Below are positions 27,448 to 37,458 of a DNA stretch of 64,000 nt, in pieces. The stretch is from Lentimicrobium saccharophilum. Its GTDB lineage: Bacteria; Bacteroidota; Bacteroidia; Bacteroidales; Lentimicrobiaceae. Position numbers and translations under genes: made by a program. The notes under the pieces were generated by a model, which worked only from the letters and a program-made list of their open reading frames with translations, made no database searches and had not been told where the DNA came from. The stretch lies in NCBI RefSeq assembly GCF_001192835.1, contig NZ_DF968182.1:2389113-2453112 (forward strand), in the 5' to 3' direction. The first letter of the stretch is position 1. Each line of letters opens with the position of its first letter.

Positions 27448-28183
27448 ACTTTTCGGTTTTATGGTAAAACATGCAATAAGGAATAATGCGTTATTAGTCC
27501 GGACAACAGAAAACCATTAAAATGAAAGGCGGGAAGAAAGCGCAAGAAGAAGGCGGGAAGTAAACTTGCCTGTTCGAAAACAAGGTACCCAGGGCACTAT
27601 GATTATAAAGTGGTTAAGGTACGAATAGTTGCCGAAAAATGCAAGTTTTTTTTAAAGAAAGAATATCACAAGGATCGCCCCTGACTGAAAAACCAAATAC
27701 ATTTTTAAAGCCTGGTTATCAATGTATTGCAAGCTTCGGCTTAGTAATAGTAAACCGTATATTGCCGCATCATATTCACGACAGGCCTGGCCATTCTTAT
27801 GTAATAAAACTGAAAGCAGGTTTTACGATCCGGCACACCACCAGGCACCGCCGTATACTTCCCGGTAAGGCTCAGAAGTTAGCATACAGTTTGCTGCGAA
27901 CGGAGGGAGAAACCTGACTATGAATGCCATCCGTTGTCTACTGCCCTATTTACCGTCACAACCATGAACAATGCTCATTGTCAATGGCATATTCATACCT
28001 GAGAACATTCCCTCAGTATCCGAACACACAGGATCATTTATCTTGGATGATCCGTCTCTTCCCGTTCTTTTTTTCAGGAACTATCCTTGTCCCGGTTTAT
28101 TGATTTTTATATGTTTAACCCATACATGATCCATATTACTTAATGCTGGTTTTTATGCTGTTACCGCTCAAAAGTCGCATCTG
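27448..28183. other. Intergenic region of about 740 bp
   Basis: It lies between two minus-strand fibre-like genes. No ORF, RNA or clear promoter was recognised. It has no similarity by eye to the leader regions of the paralogues at 31527-31700 and 37152-37330. Confidence 0.4.
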
Positions 28184-29830
28184 CTACTTTTCAACGCTGA
28201 GCAGTAACAGTTTCTCTATGTTTACCATCCTCAGAAGCAAATTTTCATTTTCCTTTCTCAATTTTTCGTTTTCTGCTTTTAATTCTTTGATGGATTCAAT
28301 TAACAGTGGAGTCATTTTCCCATACTCTATGGACAAGTATCCGTCTTCACCCTGCGATACTACTTCGGGAAGTACATCTATCATTTCCTGTGCCGAGAAA
28401 CCGATTTGCCTGCTTTGATCAGTGCCGGTATTCCAGAAGTAATAATAACCATTGATTTTCAGAATTTTTTCAAGGGGATCATCAATTGCTGAAAGGCCTT
28501 TCTTAAGCCGGACATCGGATAAAAGGTTCCATGCGTTTGCGCGGGCCTGTGTGCCGTCGCCGGCTTCGCCAACCTGCAGTTTGTAAGCAGGGGATGTGGT
28601 TCCTATCCCGAGGTTTCCGCTATTGATGAAGTTGTTACCATTCCCGTAAAGAAAAACTGTATTTGTATTGTCAGCGTTCCAAAGGTAAAAGGCTCCCGAG
28701 CCATTGCTTGTCTGTCTTAACTGCACCCGGTCATTACCATCGCTGTTCCTGCAAACGATCATCGGACGGCTGCCATTATCAGGGGCCTGGACAACTAACT
28801 GCCATTCAGGGGAGGCAGTACCGATTCCTACATTGGAATTGGTATAAAAGCGCCCACCTGTGAAAAATCCGGAATAACCGGAAGCAGAAGTTACTTTTCC
28901 CTCAACGCCACGCGATTCGCCTGTGGTTGCCAAAACCTCTCCAAATATGGCACGGCCTGTTGTTACCGAAGATGTTGTGCCATATACTCCCGAATTGGAC
29001 CCGGTTGTTGATGTAGCCCATCCAAATACGCCCTGTCCCTGGGCCGCTGCCGATTTTCCATAAACGCCGCTGACATACCCTGTGGCCGATGTAGCTTCGC
29101 CAAAAACACCGATTCCGGGGGAGGTATCACTGATGCCTTTTATCCCGTAACGACCTTCACCATAAACGCCATATCCATCTGGTGAATTGGACCGGCCAAA
29201 TACTCCGTAGTTTGTTCCCGAAATTGCCTCCGCTTCACCATAAACACCCATCCCGTCCGAAGAGTGTGATAAACCGTAAACTCCATGATTTATTCCGGTA
29301 ACTGATGAAGCATAACCCATAACACCATATCCTTCAGGAGACCAGGCAACACCATGCACACCGCTTGTGGTACCTGTAGGTGAGGCAGCCCTTCCATAAA
29401 CTCCTCTGCCGTTTGACGAATTGGAAATCCCCGTTACTCCGAATACGAATCCTGTTGCGTTTGATGCCTGACCAATGATTGCATGCTCCAACAGATTGGT
29501 TACAGAGAATCCGTAACCAACTGAATTTATATCACCCGAATAAGGGAGTGTCAATCCGCCAACCTTCTCCCAGGCCGGAGAACCGCTCGTTCCGCCGTTA
29601 TAATAATAGCCCGGCATATTATCAGTCTGATAAATTATCAACCCGGTTGCCGGTGCTGTAATCGCATCCCTTTGTGCTAGCGTCATCCGGGGAACAAGCA
29701 CTCCTTTTGATTCGCTTTTCACATCCAGCATCGCTGAGTTGTCAGGTGCGCTGCCATCGGTGTTGATGGCGACCTGGGCCAGGGAAATATCAGCAACCAG
29801 GAGCATTAGAAACAATACAAACGTTCTCAT
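28184..29830 (-). CDS. Fibre-like protein with C-terminal S74 chaperone-type domain, paralogue B
   Basis: A 548-residue protein with signal peptide and the shared N-terminal module ([18 protein letters not shown]). The central part has about ten short GVYG.A.S..G repeats, a beta-roll pattern, followed by [11 protein letters not shown] and NLGIGTTSP. The C-terminus has the signature of the peptidase S74 / intramolecular chaperone domain: SDVRLKKGLSAI, GFSAQEMIDVLPEVV, and a final coiled coil (IKELKAENEKLRKENENLLL). In phage tail spikes this domain trimerises the fibre and then cleaves itself off. It starts 76 bp after the stop of paralogue C, so both are probably on one transcript. Confidence 0.87.
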   Translation of the reverse strand: MRTFVLFLMLLVADISLAQVAINTDGSAPDNSAMLDVKSESKGVLVPRMTLAQRDAITAPATGLIIYQTDNMPGYYYNGGTSGSPAWEKVGGLTLPYSGDINSVGYGFSVTNLLEHAIIGQASNATGFVFGVTGISNSSNGRGVYGRAASPTGTTSGVHGVAWSPEGYGVMGYASSVTGINHGVYGLSHSSDGMGVYGEAEAISGTNYGVFGRSNSPDGYGVYGEGRYGIKGISDTSPGIGVFGEATSATGYVSGVYGKSAAAQGQGVFGWATSTTGSNSGVYGTTSSVTTGRAIFGEVLATTGESRGVEGKVTSASGYSGFFTGGRFYTNSNVGIGTASPEWQLVVQAPDNGSRPMIVCRNSDGNDRVQLRQTSNGSGAFYLWNADNTNTVFLYGNGNNFINSGNLGIGTTSPAYKLQVGEAGDGTQARANAWNLLSDVRLKKGLSAIDDPLEKILKINGYYYFWNTGTDQSRQIGFSAQEMIDVLPEVVSQGEDGYLSIEYGKMTPLLIESIKELKAENEKLRKENENLLLRMVNIEKLLLLSVEK

Positions 29831-29906
29831 GACTAAGTATTTTGAAAGTTAGGTTCTTAATCAACTCATTTTAAAAGTTTAAGAATCACCCCCCCCGATT
29901 CATCCG

Positions 29907-31526
29907 TTAAGGACATACCACCGGTGAAGCGGAAAGTGAGCCTTCGTTGTCAACAATCACCCGCCAGCACTGCCCGTCGGGAGATCTGAGAATAATCCCT
30001 TTGGTTGCATCTGTTACATACACATCATGATCTACCACTTCAACCCGCCCGTGAAACCTAAGCAGAGGGTTGTCAAACTCACCATATACAAGCGGAGAAA
30101 GGGTATCTGAATTTGAAATGTAAAGTTTATCCGATCCGGTTTCGTTAAAACCTGCCAGACTGCCGATAAAAACATTGCCGCTTCCTTCCGAATTGTTGTA
30201 TCCGGCACCACGTCCGATGAATGTGTTATAATGGCCGGTGCTGTTCAGGTAGCCTGCCGAAAGTCCGATATAAGTGTTCCTCCATCCGGTAGAATTGTTT
30301 GCTCCCGCGTAGGATCCCACAAAGGTGTTGCGCGAACCTTCCGTGTTCCGTCCACCGGCATACGGCCCCAGAAATACATTCATGCTACCCGACACATTGT
30401 CCTTTCCGCTCATGGCTCCGGTGAATACATTCTGCGCTCCCGTGGTGTTATCCTCTCCTGCCAGATCACCGACAAATACATTGTAAGCCCCGGTTGTCAG
30501 CGCACCTGAACGGGACCCGAGTATCACATTGCTGTCGGCCGAGTTGATTTCTATCCGCCTGGCATTGAACATCAGTATCTCTTCATCGAAGATTCCGTAT
30601 ATAAGCGGATTATCAGTCCCGGAACCTGATATATACAATCTGTTGGAACCTGTTTCATTTATGCCGGCCATGTAACCGATGAAAACATTATGGTTTCCGG
30701 TTTCATTGTTTCGGCCGGCATGGTTGCCCACATAAACATTGTTAACGCCTGTGCTGTTGCTGAAGCCCGACTCAGTACCTACGAATGTATTGTTTTCAGC
30801 ATCTGTATTGTGATAACCCGTCCTGTAACCGATAAACACATTATGCCTTCCCGTAAGGTTTTCGAAACCCGTTTCATAACCGAGAAATGTGTTGTTCCAG
30901 CCGGTGTAGTTGTTTCTTCCGCTCCAGGCTCCGACAAATGTGTTATAATGATGATGGTTATTGTAACCTGCGAAGCTCCCGAGTGCAACATTGTCCACCC
31001 CGATATTGGCTTTGGCACCTGCATTGAACCCGATGAAAAGATTGCTGCTGCCCGTTGTGTTAAAGGTTCCGCAACTGTCACCGATAAAAATGTTGCAATA
31101 ACCACTGCTCACCACCAGCCTGTTGCTGTCGATCCAGACATGGTTCGCGTTTCGGGAGTAGAACCGGATGATGTCCTGGTCCGGGCCCTCATCCGTTGTA
31201 ATAAAGGTATCCCCGTCGGCATCGGTGATGGAGCCATGGTCTGTTGCATTAAAGCCCACCATTTCCCAGGAAGGAATTTCAGGGGTACCTGCATTAAAAT
31301 ACAAGCCTGGAATACAATCTGTTTGAAACACCAGCAAGCCATGCGCCGGACTTTCGATCTCCCTGACAGCATAATAGGGCATCCCCGGGATTAATACCCC
31401 TCTGGAGCCTGATCTTACATCCAGCATTGCCGAATTATCGGGTGCGCTGCCATCGGTATTGATGGCGACCTGGGCCTGCAAACCTGCAGCCAGTAAAAGC
31501 AACAGCAATGCAATTCTTGTTTTCAT
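29907..31526 (-). CDS. Fibre-like protein with GNNNTFIG repeats, paralogue C
   Basis: The translated protein is about 539 residues from the ATG at 31526 (a TTG lies 6 bp upstream in frame). It has a signal peptide (ALLLLLLAAGLQAQ) and the shared module [20 protein letters not shown]. Two blocks of about eight repeats follow, each resembling G..N.FIG..AG..N, the left-handed beta-roll seen in YadA-type adhesin heads. The blocks are separated by KLYISGSG-like turns and repeated YGIFD motifs. The C-terminus (SPDGQCWRVIVDNEGSLSA) is a common ending in Bacteroidota fibre proteins. No T9SS tail. It is probably surface-exposed; the export route is not certain. Confidence 0.85.
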   Translation of the reverse strand: MKTRIALLLLLLAAGLQAQVAINTDGSAPDNSAMLDVRSGSRGVLIPGMPYYAVREIESPAHGLLVFQTDCIPGLYFNAGTPEIPSWEMVGFNATDHGSITDADGDTFITTDEGPDQDIIRFYSRNANHVWIDSNRLVVSSGYCNIFIGDSCGTFNTTGSSNLFIGFNAGAKANIGVDNVALGSFAGYNNHHHYNTFVGAWSGRNNYTGWNNTFLGYETGFENLTGRHNVFIGYRTGYHNTDAENNTFVGTESGFSNSTGVNNVYVGNHAGRNNETGNHNVFIGYMAGINETGSNRLYISGSGTDNPLIYGIFDEEILMFNARRIEINSADSNVILGSRSGALTTGAYNVFVGDLAGEDNTTGAQNVFTGAMSGKDNVSGSMNVFLGPYAGGRNTEGSRNTFVGSYAGANNSTGWRNTYIGLSAGYLNSTGHYNTFIGRGAGYNNSEGSGNVFIGSLAGFNETGSDKLYISNSDTLSPLVYGEFDNPLLRFHGRVEVVDHDVYVTDATKGIILRSPDGQCWRVIVDNEGSLSASPVVCP

Positions 31527-31668
31527 AATCAAACGCTTAACATTAAAAGCAGAAATTTCTCAGAAGATCAGAAACTGGAAATGAAGCATGATGACCGGCA
31601 GCGTGATGAGCCAGATTGCGGAAATTGCAGAACAGGTGAGGAGCGTGGAATACCGGATTCCAATGCTA

Positions 31669-31699
31669 TAAATATAAGAAATAAGACTCAAATAATCAA
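31669..31699 (-). promoter_or_regulatory. Promoter of paralogues C and B
   Basis: On the minus strand this reads TTG (31697-31699), a 20-bp spacer, then TATATTTA (31669-31676), one base short of TAnnTTTG. Its spacing to the start codon and its surrounding leader sequence match the promoter of paralogue D at 37295-37325, indicating a duplicated control region. Confidence 0.6.
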
Positions 31700-32353
31700 G
31701 GGTTTTGAACGAAATCCGGCATTATAAAGACGGGCTGATGTGTTATTCTTTGTCTGAGGCGCCGGCAACAACATTTTCTCAGAAGAATTATACCGGCAGG
31801 CTTTATAATTTCAATCTGCCGCGCAACTTTCTGCCTGGTAAAACCCTCTCTATTGAAGAGATAACGTATCGGGAATATCAGCGTTAAAACTAATAGCCGA
31901 TCATTATTGTCCTGGGAAAATATTATAATTTGACCGGAATGCTTTATTGGTGTTGGTTTCAGAACATTGTTGCAGCATGTAACTTACTTCTAAATATTTC
32001 GCCACTAAGCGATGTACTGAGCCTGCCGAAGTGGCACTATGGCACCAGGTTGCACAAAACCTGTTTTTCTCATTTAGTGACACTTAGTGTCTTTGGGTCT
32101 TTGTGGCAAATTCTTTCTTCATTTTATCCGGACTATGGTGTATCCGAATATGTTTCTTTCAGGTCACAAGGCCGGCCTGCTGAAACATAAATCAGCAGAG
32201 AAAATCAGGCCTTCGTGGAATGCCAGGATATAAAATATAAAGTTTGGTTGATATCAAATCAGAAAAGCAGCGCGGGCCTGAAGGGTTTATGCGCTTGCTA
32301 TCACAGCCGTTCTGCAGAATAATCATCGCGCTGAATAAATATTGATCAGGGAT
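31700..32353. other. Intergenic region with a degraded dispersed repeat
   Basis: No gene was recognised. At 31997-32110 the sequence has the form TTCGCCACTAAG...TTTAGTGACACTTAGTGTCTTTG...TTTGTGGCAAA. This resembles a common Bacteroidota intergenic repeat that ends in an imperfect inverted repeat (GCCAC...GTGGC). It may be a remnant of a non-autonomous element. Confidence 0.4.
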
Positions 32354-32380
32354 AAAAAAAGGCCTGCCGGAGCAGACCTT
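32354..32380 (-). terminator. Intrinsic terminator of the beta-helix T9SS gene
   Basis: A 9-bp stem (AAGGTCTGC with GCAGGCCTT, one G-U pair) around a TCCG loop, followed on the minus strand by a run of T. It lies 21 bp past the stop codon. Confidence 0.85.
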
Positions 32381-32400
32381 TTCAAAAAAAATACAAAAGA

Positions 32401-34824
32401 TTATTCCTTGACAATCACCACTACTGAAGCATTGCCGCCTGAAACAATCCGCAGGAGGTATGTTCCGGACTTCAGGTTACCGAGATCCATGGCATTGCCG
32501 CTCAGTTGCTGTTGCATCAGCTGCCTGCCATCGAGGGCATAAAGGGTGGCTTCGGCCAGGGTGGCACCTTCAATGTAAAGGCGGTCGGTAACCGGATTTG
32601 GATAAACACGCAAACCGGCCACAGGACTAATCTCCAGACCAGTGGTCATAAAGATTACCTCTTCCACATCAGCGCCTGAAATGGTTACACTGCCTTCGTA
32701 GAAATCGAATCCCGGCGCAGCAGCTGTGTAAGGATACACTCCATCGGGGAGCTCAATCTGCGCAACGCCTTCTTCGCTGGTAATCAGCAAAGTGCCGTTG
32801 ATATTGATTTCAACACCCTCAAGCACGCCTGCCTGAGCACTTACCGTAAAAGTAAGCATCCAGGTTTCGGGGGCAACAGGTTCAAGCACCACGACAACTT
32901 CTTCTGCGGCCCCATTGATGGTAACGCTGCCACTGCCTGAAACATACCCTTCGAGGGATACGGTATAGGTATAATCGCCGTCAGGCAGATTGACAGATGC
33001 CGTGCCGTCGGCGCCCGTGGTGAGCGACTGTTGCCCGGGAATTTCAATCAGGGCAGCCTCAAGGGGTGTGGCGTCAGGATCGGTAACCAGGAATGAAAGG
33101 GTATAGGTGGGTACCGAGGTGCTGTTAAGCTGAATGGCAAGTTCTGAGTTGCTGTCCTGAACCACAGCTTCACCATTCACAGGATAGTAACCTTCTTTTG
33201 AAACCGTATAAGGATACATTCCGTTCATCACCTCTATGGAAGCCGTACCATTGGCGGCTGTCAGCAGCACGTTTCCGTCCACATCAATGAAAGCCCCTTC
33301 AACAGGTGCAAATGACTCGTCATAAATATAAAAACTGAGCAGATATCTCGGGAGGTTCATAACAATAACGACCTCCGTAGCAGAAGTACCCACCTCAAAA
33401 GTACCGTTATTGTTAGCATAACCCTCCAGAATGGCCGTATAGGTATAGTTGCCGGGCGTCATCATGGCAAAGGCGCCGCCCTGCGCATCCGTTACCAGGC
33501 TTTCAGCGAGACCGTCAATGGCTATTTCAACGCCTGCAAGCGGTTCACCGGATTCACTCTCAACGGTAAAATATGTCTGAAACTGATAAGCCGGCATAAA
33601 GTGAACCCTGCCCAGCGCGGGATCGTCCACGACGTGGTTAACAACCCCTTCGATACTGGCTGAATCCTGGGTCGCTACACCCCATTGATTGAACATGGCA
33701 TACTGCTCAACCGGGCCGTTGTTGAAAAGGTCGTACAGCACGCCACCATTTCCATTATTTGAGAACTGGTTTCCGCCGGGATTGAAATTTGCAGGATCTG
33801 CATTCCCCATATTGACGCGGGGATACCCGATAATGGTTATGCCCCAAAGGTTTCCGGAGATTACATTTCCGGTAACAATCACATCCTGATCTGCAGATGA
33901 GTTGCTTGCCGTAAGGTTGATTCCGCTTCCTCCCAGGTTGGGATTGTTCTGGATGTTGTTATCGGTAATGATGTTATGCCGGATTGCTCCGCTGATCGGG
34001 CTTCCGGTCAGGGTGATGCCATAGCGGTTCAGGTCCACGGTATTGGAGTCGATCACGACACTTCCGGGGACTCCCAGCAGTGAAGAATACGCGATACCCC
34101 CGGCATTGGTTGAACCGTTACCGATTACAGTGTTTCCAATGATAAACGTAGTATCTCCCTCACCGGCAGGGCCCATGTTGATCTGCGGGCGGTTGCTGTT
34201 TTCGGTGGTATTTCCGAACATATAATTGTTCCGGATAATTGCTTTGGTTCCAACGTTTGAACCTGAAGCCACTGCTCCGCGCTGATTCAGTATAAAACTG
34301 CAGTTAATGACCTCCCCGTAGCCTGAAAGATCAACTGCTGCGCTGGAAGCATAGGAGCCTGATGTTGAACCGCTTTTGTAGAAATTCTTGTAGAATTTGC
34401 TTCCTTCAACGGTGAAAATACCTGTTTGGGACCGTATTCCCCCACCGAAGAGAAACTCTGCATTGCGGATATGGGTGATGTGTCCGGCAACAAGTTTAAA
34501 ACCGCGCCACTTATTGGTTGAAGTGCTGTCGATGGCAGTAAAGGTAGCTTTTACAGGTGCATCGATGGTCAGGGCACCTTCCGATTCTATCCCGGCAAGG
34601 TCATGGAAAACAACCGTGACATCCTCAAAAATATTGAGGGCGTCGGCTGCAGCAATGGTCACTGTGTTGGTGATTTCATAGTGATCGTCGTTCCAGGTAA
34701 CCACCCCGGCCGAATTGTTAACAAGGGAATCGAGGTTCCACACAACCCCGGTTCCCGGGGTGCTGAACTGCGCCTGCACCAGCAGTGTAGCGAGTGCGAA
34801 AATGAGTGTAAACAGCTTTTTCAT
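32401..34824 (-). CDS. Secreted beta-helix protein with four carboxypeptidase-regulatory-like repeats and T9SS tail
   Basis: An 807-residue exported protein. It has a signal peptide (1-18), then a parallel beta-helix region (about 40-410) of short repeats with N/G-rich turns (IRNNYMFGN, IIGNTVIGN, GVVNHVVDD). From about 416 to 735 there are four repeats of about 78 residues, each with a G-E-P-L-x-G-V start, DGTA and a Y-P-Y-T-x-x-x-x-G-Y end, as in CarboxypepD_reg/PEGA domains. The last 70 residues, from YPNPVTDRL, are a T9SS sorting domain. It is probably a surface protein that binds or presents glycans or proteins. No enzymatic motif is seen. Confidence 0.87.
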   Translation of the reverse strand: MKKLFTLIFALATLLVQAQFSTPGTGVVWNLDSLVNNSAGVVTWNDDHYEITNTVTIAAADALNIFEDVTVVFHDLAGIESEGALTIDAPVKATFTAIDSTSTNKWRGFKLVAGHITHIRNAEFLFGGGIRSQTGIFTVEGSKFYKNFYKSGSTSGSYASSAAVDLSGYGEVINCSFILNQRGAVASGSNVGTKAIIRNNYMFGNTTENSNRPQINMGPAGEGDTTFIIGNTVIGNGSTNAGGIAYSSLLGVPGSVVIDSNTVDLNRYGITLTGSPISGAIRHNIITDNNIQNNPNLGGSGINLTASNSSADQDVIVTGNVISGNLWGITIIGYPRVNMGNADPANFNPGGNQFSNNGNGGVLYDLFNNGPVEQYAMFNQWGVATQDSASIEGVVNHVVDDPALGRVHFMPAYQFQTYFTVESESGEPLAGVEIAIDGLAESLVTDAQGGAFAMMTPGNYTYTAILEGYANNNGTFEVGTSATEVVIVMNLPRYLLSFYIYDESFAPVEGAFIDVDGNVLLTAANGTASIEVMNGMYPYTVSKEGYYPVNGEAVVQDSNSELAIQLNSTSVPTYTLSFLVTDPDATPLEAALIEIPGQQSLTTGADGTASVNLPDGDYTYTVSLEGYVSGSGSVTINGAAEEVVVVLEPVAPETWMLTFTVSAQAGVLEGVEININGTLLITSEEGVAQIELPDGVYPYTAAAPGFDFYEGSVTISGADVEEVIFMTTGLEISPVAGLRVYPNPVTDRLYIEGATLAEATLYALDGRQLMQQQLSGNAMDLGNLKSGTYLLRIVSGGNASVVVIVKE

Positions 34825-34884
34825 AGTAAAAAGAGTTAAATGAGTAATTAGAGTTTGATCGCTGGATTTTGTTCGCCTCCCGGC

Positions 34885-34914
34885 AAAAAAAAACCGCCCC
34901 GCTATTGGGGGAGG
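34885..34914 (-). terminator. Hairpin with T tract upstream of the beta-helix T9SS gene
   Basis: CCTCCCC pairs with GGGGCGG (one internal mismatch) and is followed on the minus strand by nine T. It ends 61 bp before the start codon of the 807-residue gene, so it either ends transcription from upstream (paralogue D or the small ORF) or acts as a leader attenuator. Confidence 0.65.
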
Positions 34915-34957
34915 TAAAATTATTTTACAGAGAAGGAGTGTCGTCAGGCAAAACTAC

Positions 34958-35125
34958 TCATTTTTTCGGGAATGGCAGCATAAAAAATGCAAACAATATA
35001 TAATGACAATCTGAAATCAGCCAGAAATAGTATACTGGCATATTTAATAAAGCCTCCTTGCCATCTAATGCATGCGCATTTCTCTGAATCCAATTAAACA
35101 ACAGGCCAATAACAAAGAGAAGCAT
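34958..35125 (-). CDS. Small hydrophobic ORF (55 aa)
   Basis: An ATG at 35125, directly preceded by an in-frame stop and an AAAGG sequence, opens a 55-codon frame. It has two hydrophobic stretches (MLLFVIGLLFN and YYFWLISDCHYILFAFFML) separated by a polar linker. It could be a two-helix membrane peptide or the remnant of a larger membrane protein. No family is recognised. It lies between paralogue D and the beta-helix gene, on the same strand. Confidence 0.35.
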   Translation of the reverse strand: MLLFVIGLLFNWIQRNAHALDGKEALLNMPVYYFWLISDCHYILFAFFMLPFPKK

Positions 35126-35249
35126 CCTTTAATACTTTTCACAACAGCATATAGTGCAATTATTATTGGGAAATAATATGTTTTGCACACAAGAACTTAT
35201 CCATGACAACTCACTAATTAAGGCAGAATGAAAAACTTCCACTGATCAA

Positions 35250-37151
35250 CTAATGATTGAGCTGCGTATAGGTATACTCGATTCTTACCCCATAGAAATA
35301 CATATTGCTATTTAAATGCATTTGAAAAAAATACATATAATTCTGATTGTCGATTACAGGAGTATCTATTGTATTGTCGGAAAGATAATTCCTCTGTGTG
35401 CTTTGCCAGTAAGTATCATTTTCCGACATAATGTTTCCGCCTCCTGAAGCAAGGCTGATTCTGTAAAGAATTATTGTTGCACTGCCGGTAGAATTATCCA
35501 TCCAGTAGGAGGTTACATTTGTGATCGTGACATCTTGAGGAAGGTACAAGGGTGCGTAAAAAGAAACCCAGTCGTTCAAAATATCTGTGGCTGAAATCAG
35601 GTCTCCCCTGTTCAAATACTCTTTGCCATTGTCATAACAAACAAAAGCAGCAGGAGGAATTATTCTATAGGCTGTTCTTGCTGAAGTATTAATATCGCCC
35701 GATACATTCAGGTCCCCGTTCACGGTTAAATTGTTATTGATGGTAGTAGGCCTTGTGGAAACCACATTGCCTGCCGGTTGCAACTGAAGGTTGGCAGCCG
35801 GTTGAAGGTTAATATCTCCCAGATCGGTATCAATAATTCCCCTGGTACCATCGTGTTTCAATGATATGTAAGTGCCCCAGCTGGCGGATGCTTTACCATG
35901 CACAGCCAGTTTTGCATCAAATGCCCTTGTGCTGCTGAAGGTTGAATAAAATCCGAAGTATTCATCCGACACATCGTCTCCGGAAATAAAGTGAATGTAA
36001 TTATTGAGGAACCTGATTCCGGGCCGGTCGGGGTTGGTTGACACACCGTTGATCACAAGTTGCGGACCGGTCAGAGAAGCCACTTCAAGCCTTCCTGAAG
36101 GATTTGTTGTTCCAATTCCGACATTTCCGCTATTGGTGATGGCCATCACGGCATTACTTAAGGTGGGATTGTTCGCATTGGTCTCGGAATTCTGTAAAAA
36201 CAAAAAGGATCCCCGGTTCCAGGAACCATTATAAATATAGGCCAAAGCGCCTTTCCCCGCTAAATTGGTTCCTGAACCCCCTGCAGAAAAAAGGATTCCG
36301 GCTGCAGCTTCATTGACAGTTTCATTTTTGTTTTCAATCTTCAGCGGATAAGCAAGACCGGCGAGTGACTGACAAACGTATAAAGGACGGTTTGGATTTG
36401 TTTCATTGATCCCAAGGTTACCGCCAACATAGGTCTTTCCGGTAAAATGGCCGGCAAAACCGGCTCCGGTTGCATTGCCCTGAATGGCATAACCGGTGGA
36501 AGTATTGCCCTTAACTCCTGCCCCTGCCGCACTGCTGCCATAAACCCCTTCCGTTGCTGCTCCGATCCAGCCGCTGTTTCCGGAAGCAGAATGTATGCCA
36601 TAAAGCGCATAGCCATTGGTTGTGTTACCGCGTAATCCATAACCATTTTCACTATAGCCATATCCTCCCTCATTTGAGGCCCCAAGCCAGCCATAACTTC
36701 CGGAAATTGAATGCTCCCCGTAAACAGCCTGACTGGCAGCAGCCAGCCGGGCATCATAAGCCGGGCTGACCGCCTGAACTCCGGCAACCGGCGAAGCAGT
36801 GCCAATACCAACATTCCCGCTATTGTAGTAAATATTACTTCCGTTGGTTATCCACTGGCTAAAGGTGCCGGCATTGCTGCCAAAAAGCACCCACGAAGGT
36901 GTTGCAGGAGTTCCTGCATTATAATAATACCCGGGTGAATTATCCGTCTGGAAGACCATCAGACCGGTAGCCGGACTGGCAATGGCATTGCGCTGTGACT
37001 GCGTCATGCGGGGAACCAGAACCCCTCTGGAAGTTGACTTAATATCCAGCATGGCTGAATTATCGGGGGTCGAACCATCGGTGTTGACTGCAACCTGGGC
37101 TTGCAAACCAATAGTCAGCAACACCAGAAAAAGGAAAATTCCTGTTTTCAT
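35250..37151 (-). CDS. Fibre-like repeat protein, paralogue D
   Basis: The mature product is about 633 residues from the ATG at 37151, chosen because the signal peptide ([19 protein letters not shown]) starts there; the frame is open 19 codons further. It has the shared N-terminal module ([18 protein letters not shown]), a GYGLRG/GYALYG repeat region, NVGIGTTNP motifs and a central jelly-roll-like region. The C-terminal 110 residues (from about [13 protein letters not shown]) form a beta-sandwich-like domain of unknown function. No S74 or T9SS tail. It has its own promoter at 37295-37325. It is one of four paralogues in 12.5 kb. Confidence 0.82.
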   Translation of the reverse strand: MKTGIFLFLVLLTIGLQAQVAVNTDGSTPDNSAMLDIKSTSRGVLVPRMTQSQRNAIASPATGLMVFQTDNSPGYYYNAGTPATPSWVLFGSNAGTFSQWITNGSNIYYNSGNVGIGTASPVAGVQAVSPAYDARLAAASQAVYGEHSISGSYGWLGASNEGGYGYSENGYGLRGNTTNGYALYGIHSASGNSGWIGAATEGVYGSSAAGAGVKGNTSTGYAIQGNATGAGFAGHFTGKTYVGGNLGINETNPNRPLYVCQSLAGLAYPLKIENKNETVNEAAAGILFSAGGSGTNLAGKGALAYIYNGSWNRGSFLFLQNSETNANNPTLSNAVMAITNSGNVGIGTTNPSGRLEVASLTGPQLVINGVSTNPDRPGIRFLNNYIHFISGDDVSDEYFGFYSTFSSTRAFDAKLAVHGKASASWGTYISLKHDGTRGIIDTDLGDINLQPAANLQLQPAGNVVSTRPTTINNNLTVNGDLNVSGDINTSARTAYRIIPPAAFVCYDNGKEYLNRGDLISATDILNDWVSFYAPLYLPQDVTITNVTSYWMDNSTGSATIILYRISLASGGGNIMSENDTYWQSTQRNYLSDNTIDTPVIDNQNYMYFFQMHLNSNMYFYGVRIEYTYTQLNH

Positions 37152-37294
37152 AACCAGTTGGATTATTTGCGTTAATAGAAAACTAAAATGAGTTATTGTG
37201 GAAAACAAAGAAAGGTTAATGACCGGTGGATAAATGAGTCAGATTGCGGAGACTTTGAAGCAGGTAATAAGAAGTGGATACCGGGTCAATTTAT

Positions 37295-37325
37295 CAAAGA
37301 TAAGGAATCTGACACTTAAAATCAA
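37295..37325 (-). promoter_or_regulatory. Promoter of paralogue D
   Basis: On the minus strand: TTG (37323-37325), 20-bp spacer, TATCTTTG (37295-37302), an exact Bacteroidota promoter. The 5' leader is about 140 nt. The following leader is similar to that of paralogue C, including GATTGCGG and GACCGG blocks. Confidence 0.75.
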
Positions 37326-37458
37326 GCACTTAATAATGGATTTGTATCTCAATGAATAAAATAAATATGCTCCTCATACTTGCAATCTCCCGGTAATATC
37401 CCCAAATTCGCAAACCATTAAAATATTAGATTGTTAATAGATTCACATTACTCAGCCT

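Noticed and set aside
28184-29830. Prophage tail-fibre gene
   Set aside because: The S74 domain occurs in phage tail spikes, but no capsid, tail or lysis genes are nearby, and the protein has a signal peptide and cellular paralogues.
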